From: Neisseria sp.
GTDB taxonomy: Bacteria; Pseudomonadota; Gammaproteobacteria; Burkholderiales; Neisseriaceae
Assembly: GCF_030523955.1 (NCBI RefSeq)
Contig: NZ_JAUNHL010000001.1
Span: 1-64,000 of the forward strand
Direction of reading: 5' to 3'
DNA: 64,000 nucleotides
Every line of letters starts with the position of its first letter. The stretch's first letter is position 1. The notes under the pieces are model-generated. The model worked only from the letters and a program-made list of their open reading frames with translations. It made no database searches and had not been told where the DNA came from. Both the position numbers and the translations under genes were made by a program. Shown here piece by piece: positions 60,631 through 64,000 of this stretch.

Positions 60631-63060
60631 CTAATTTTTAATATGTTTTTCAGTTTGGTCTTCCAACAGCCAAGCCGCCAGCCACAGGTTCATCACCGTG
60701 CCCACCGCCACGGTGATGCCGAAGGCCGCCACGGCGGGCGTGCTGCTCATGCCCAGCAATACGAACGAAATGCCGGTAGTGAGCGCCGCCAGCAGCATAC
60801 CGCCCAAGCGCGCGGGGGCGCTGTGTTTGGCGGCGACGGCATACACGGCGTAATCGACGCCGATGGCGGAAACCAGCAGCAGGCCGAACATGGCGAACAG
60901 GCTGACGGGAATGCCCGCCCAGCCCAATACCGCTACCGTGGCCACGGCGGCGGTCAGCGGCACCGCTAGTATTTGAACCCCGCGTTTCATACCGAATATG
61001 CCCCACAGCAGCAGCCCGGCCAAAAGATAAGAGGCCAGCTTCAGCCAAGCGGCCTGATTGCGGATATGGCGGAACAATTCGTTCAGATGGCTGCGTTTGT
61101 CCGCCCAGTGCACCCCCGCCAGATACTTAATGCCTGTCTGAACCGCCGCCGCATCTTGCAAACCGTTTAAACGGATAATCGAAGCATAACGCCCCGGCGC
61201 GACCTGCCCCAGATAGAGTGGCCGCCAAGCTTCGGCCAACATGGGCTTCAAGCCCTCCGACAGCGTGAGTACCCGCGTATCGGCGGCCAGGTTCAAGGCA
61301 TTGCGTACCGTATTGCGCGGTACGCCGATTTGATTCATCGGCTGCCAAGTTTCTGGCAGCTTCGCCAATTCGCGCAGGCGGTTTTGTAGTTTCTGCTGCT
61401 CTGCCGCCGGCAGCAGCCATTGGTCGAGCGATTGAATGCCCGCCAGCTTTTGTCGGGCGATTAAGGGCTGCAAAGTGCGGTTGACTTCGGCGTTTTTCTG
61501 CAACAATTCATCTTCGCTGCCGGCTTCCACCACCAGATAACGGCTACTAAAATCGGTGCCGGAAAGCTCGCCGATTTTCTGCGCTTGTTCCAGCATCGCC
61601 GGCGGCATGTTCACCCATTGGCGGATATCGTCGTGCCAGTCGCTGCGCCACAGCCCCACCAGCAGGTAAATGCCGCCGATTACCCACCAGCCGCGCCGTT
61701 GCAGCCGCCGTTTAACGCGGCCGGAAAAATCAAACAAACGCTCTGTGCGCCCTGCAAACGGTACGTTTCGGGCTTGGTAACGGGCAAACAGCGCCGGCAG
61801 CCACAACAGCGTGGCGCCAAATGCGCCCAATAGTGCAAAACCGGAAAATACGGCGGTTTGGCGCAAAACCGGCAGCGGCGTAAACCATAAAAACGCATAG
61901 CCGCTTGCCGTAATCAACAGACTGATCAAAAAAGTAGGGCGTACTTGCCGCATTGCCGTTTCGGCCTGCCAAGAATGCCTGTCTGAAAACGCCGTATCGA
62001 CGAGGGCTTGCGCCGGTAAAAATTTTTGCAACCAGCCTGCCGGTGCGGCAGTTTGGCTGCGCTTGGTTTGATGTTTGAACACCGAAGGCGCCAGCCAATG
62101 CAGCGGAAAATCCACCAACATCCCCACCAAACTGGTGCCGATTACGATGGTGAGGATATGTACTTCGCCGAATATTAATAAAGCCGCCGCCAGCCCGGCG
62201 AGCATACCCGCCGCCAGCGGCAGCGCCAGCCAAAACACGCGCACGCTGCGGAACACCCACCACAACAGCGCAAAGGTAAGCAGCAAACCGGCCGCACTCA
62301 TCAACCGGCTTTCGCGCTCGGCGGCCGCTTTCGAGGCGGCGGCAAACACCGCCCCGCCCGCGCTTAACGTTTCCACACCGTTTTTCGCAGCCAGACCGCG
62401 GCTTTGCTGCAACAGCGGCAACAGGTTATCGCTGCCGTTGGCGAGATTGTTGGTTTCGGGCAGTTTGCCGCGCAGCCACACCCAGGTTTTGCCGCTATCG
62501 TCTTCGGTGAACAGCATGCTGTTGTCGGCGTTCCACTGCAAACGGCTTTGCGGTTGGGCGCGTTCGGTGACGAAACGGCCGAAACCCAGCCAATCCTGCT
62601 CCAGCGGCAAAGGCGAAGGGGCGGCAAACGGGTTGACCGCCGCTTCGGCGCGCTCCTGAAAGTAACGTTTCGGCTCTTCAAACAACAGCCGCCGCTGCTC
62701 GGGCGGCAGCACCGCCAGCCCCAAACGCCGCACGTCGGCGCGCACCGCTTCCAAATCGGGCGAAACGCTGCTGTCCACCGCGGCAAACACTTGGCTTTTG
62801 CGCCATAAAGCGGCGATTTCCGAGGCCGTCTGAAACGCTTTTTCCGCATCGGCGCTGCCCGCGAGCAACACCACCTGCGTATTCAACTGCGCCTCCACCG
62901 CCCTATCCGCCGCCTGCAACAACACATCCGGCCGCTCTTCCTGCGGCAGCAGGGCGGTGAGGTCGGTTTGCAGCCATTGCGTGGCGGCCACGCTGTAAAC
63001 CGCAAAACCAAGCAGTAATACCATCAATGCGGTGTAAATACGGCGTATGGTAAGGTGCAT
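60631..63060 (-). CDS. MMPL/RND-type exporter of the aryl-polyene cluster
   Basis: An 809-residue inner-membrane protein with two RND/MMPL halves: an N-terminal span (YTALMVLLLGFAVYSVAAT), two large periplasmic loops and two bundles of about five spans, the first at 260-430 (LLTFALLWWVFRSV, LTIVIGTSLVGMLVDFPLHW) and the second at 680-800 (VSAIGVDYAVYAVAAKHSAP). The GVDYAVY motif is typical of MMPL. It should move polyene lipid toward the outer membrane. ATG at 63060 (MHLTIRR) is chosen over the earlier start. AG-dialect DUS lies inside (62825). Confidence 0.9.
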   Translation of the reverse strand: MHLTIRRIYTALMVLLLGFAVYSVAATQWLQTDLTALLPQEERPDVLLQAADRAVEAQLNTQVVLLAGSADAEKAFQTASEIAALWRKSQVFAAVDSSVSPDLEAVRADVRRLGLAVLPPEQRRLLFEEPKRYFQERAEAAVNPFAAPSPLPLEQDWLGFGRFVTERAQPQSRLQWNADNSMLFTEDDSGKTWVWLRGKLPETNNLANGSDNLLPLLQQSRGLAAKNGVETLSAGGAVFAAASKAAAERESRLMSAAGLLLTFALLWWVFRSVRVFWLALPLAAGMLAGLAAALLIFGEVHILTIVIGTSLVGMLVDFPLHWLAPSVFKHQTKRSQTAAPAGWLQKFLPAQALVDTAFSDRHSWQAETAMRQVRPTFLISLLITASGYAFLWFTPLPVLRQTAVFSGFALLGAFGATLLWLPALFARYQARNVPFAGRTERLFDFSGRVKRRLQRRGWWVIGGIYLLVGLWRSDWHDDIRQWVNMPPAMLEQAQKIGELSGTDFSSRYLVVEAGSEDELLQKNAEVNRTLQPLIARQKLAGIQSLDQWLLPAAEQQKLQNRLRELAKLPETWQPMNQIGVPRNTVRNALNLAADTRVLTLSEGLKPMLAEAWRPLYLGQVAPGRYASIIRLNGLQDAAAVQTGIKYLAGVHWADKRSHLNELFRHIRNQAAWLKLASYLLAGLLLWGIFGMKRGVQILAVPLTAAVATVAVLGWAGIPVSLFAMFGLLLVSAIGVDYAVYAVAAKHSAPARLGGMLLAALTTGISFVLLGMSSTPAVAAFGITVAVGTVMNLWLAAWLLEDQTEKHIKN

Positions 63061-63076
63061 GGGCTTCCTCCTGTTT

Positions 63077-63718
63077 TCAGACGGCCTCAAGCCGTTGCAG
63101 CCAATCGGCAACGCCTTGCCAGTATGTGCTGTTTGCGCCCGGGGTTTGCGTGATGTTTAACGGGTCGGCAAACCCTTGTTGCCCCTGCCCGCGGGCATAT
63201 TCCAACAAAACCCATATGCTGCCCTCCCAGCCGCTCTGCCCTTTGGGCTGTTCGTAACACCAGCCCACGGCAATCCGGCGCTCCGCGTGCAGGCTGGCGG
63301 CGGCAAGTCGCAGAATCTGCGTCCATGATTCGGGGCGGTTGTCTGCCGCCAGCACCAGCGATGCGCCGCGGCTGCCGAGCGCCTGGGCGGCGTGGAAAGC
63401 GGGAGCGTTATGCAGGTTGGCAATAAAATCGAACGGCATGGCGGCATGGTGGTTGAGCACGTTATCGGTCATTTTTTCAAACAGCGAAGGCGACGAAAAC
63501 GGCGTAGCCACATAAACCGCACAGTCTTCGCACACGGCGGCACGGCTGCGCAGGTTGCAGGCACCGAGCGCGGCGAGCAGGCTTAAGCGGCTGAAACGGC
63601 GGCCATCGATGCCGGTTTGCTGCTGCAAGGCTTGTTTGAGCGTTTTGCCGCTAACCGACGGATCGCTGTCGAAACGGGCGGCGGCGGTGATGTTTATATT
63701 GCGGGTTACCGTGTCCAT
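63077..63718 (-). CDS. Short ketosynthase-like protein of the aryl-polyene cluster
   Basis: A 213-residue product related to the N-terminal half of beta-ketoacyl synthases (VYVATPFSSPSLFEKMTDN, then FHAAQALGSRGASLVLAADN) but without the Cys-His-His active site. Such shortened partners probably act as chain-length or scaffold subunits of a heterodimeric ketosynthase. ATG at 63718 is chosen (MDTVTRN); it overlaps the stop of the ketosynthase that follows. The exporter lies 16 bases downstream. Confidence 0.75.
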   Translation of the reverse strand: MDTVTRNINITAAARFDSDPSVSGKTLKQALQQQTGIDGRRFSRLSLLAALGACNLRSRAAVCEDCAVYVATPFSSPSLFEKMTDNVLNHHAAMPFDFIANLHNAPAFHAAQALGSRGASLVLAADNRPESWTQILRLAAASLHAERRIAVGWCYEQPKGQSGWEGSIWVLLEYARGQGQQGFADPLNITQTPGANSTYWQGVADWLQRLEAV

Positions 63719-64000
63719 TGCCATACCATGGCGGTGTTGCTGCCGCCGAAGCCGAAGTGGTTGCTTAAATAAAGGCCGTCTGAAAACCCAATGCGCCGCC
63801 CGTTGCTGTCTGCGCCTTCACCCTTATGCAGGGCTTCGGCCAGCAAGGCGGTTTCGATTGCGGCGGCCGCGCCAAGGGTGTGGCCGGTTTGAGGTTTGAA
63901 CGCCAACAGGGGCGGCGGGGTGCCGAACACATTATGCAGGGCTTGCCATTCGGCCGCGTCGCTGTCGGCGGTGCCGATGCCGTGGGTTTTGACGGCGCGC
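63706..64000 (-). CDS. Beta-ketoacyl-ACP synthase, C-terminal part (gene runs off the window)
   Basis: Only the last 97 codons are in view, with the frame still open at the edge. They contain both catalytic His regions, VKTHGIGTADSDAAEW and FKPQTGHTLGAAAAIETALL, and the terminal NHFGFGGSNTAMV of FabF-type enzymes. It is a further condensing enzyme of the aryl-polyene cluster, whose remaining genes lie right of the window. An AG-dialect DUS occurs at about 63776. Confidence 0.88.
   Translation of the reverse strand, partial: RAVKTHGIGTADSDAAEWQALHNVFGTPPPLLAFKPQTGHTLGAAAAIETALLAEALHKGEGADSNGRRIGFSDGLYLSNHFGFGGSNTAMVWQWTR

Overview
The window comes from a Neisseriaceae chromosome. The 12-base DNA uptake sequence (DUS) TGCCTGTCTGAA occurs dozens of times from about 19.4 kb onward, very often as inverted pairs that act as gene-end hairpins. 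This is the dialect described for Neisseria wadsworthii and relatives (TG-wadDUS). Gene content (lpxC next to gnd, waaC, a pilin-free lpxC locus, Correia elements, an aryl-polyene cluster) also fits a commensal Neisseria.

Region 1 (1-19.4 kb) is a defence island, entirely on the minus strand, in which most DUS are the foreign AG dialect AGGCCGTCTGAA. It holds a type I-C CRISPR effector operon (cas3-cas5c-cas8c with an internal cas11c-cas7-cas4) without cas1, cas2 or an array in view, and with one lone CRISPR-like repeat upstream of cas3. Next to it is a seven-ORF, mostly overlapping operon: SNF2 helicase, DUF6119/TIGR04141 protein, type III-like methylase Mod, RhuM, a small chimera of Res head and Mod tail, a YhcG/DUF1016 nuclease, and type III Res. 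A frameshifted remnant of a second cas3 HD domain marks the right edge.

Region 2 (19.5-48.3 kb) is core genome, mostly minus strand: an RNB exoribonuclease, tRNA-Gly(CCC), yjdM, purD, yigZ, ltaE, etfBA, waaC, pncA, trmO, a CinA-type amidase, an MscS-like channel, sbp, uppP, ggt, a peroxiredoxin, rsgA, a large RTX protein, cysTWA, small membrane and metabolic genes, osmC and gapA. Two perfect parS sites (TGTTTCACGTGAAACA) lie at 25.2 and 28.1 kb.

Region 3 (48.3-50.1 kb): the intergenic regions on both sides of lpxC carry DnaA boxes and very AT-rich stretches. With the parS sites and the mostly leftward genes to their left, this makes a candidate chromosome origin. gnd, a small hydrolase and ftsY follow, then a 1.2 kb stretch with three Correia-type elements.

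Region 4 (55-64 kb, continuing past the right edge) is the distal part of an aryl-polyene pigment cluster on the minus strand: ketosynthases, a ketosynthase-like protein, an MMPL exporter, a flavoprotein with flavin-halogenase motifs, a DUF3261 lipoprotein, an ApeP-type dehydratase and a FabG-type reductase. Identifications were made by reading the translations; no database search was run.
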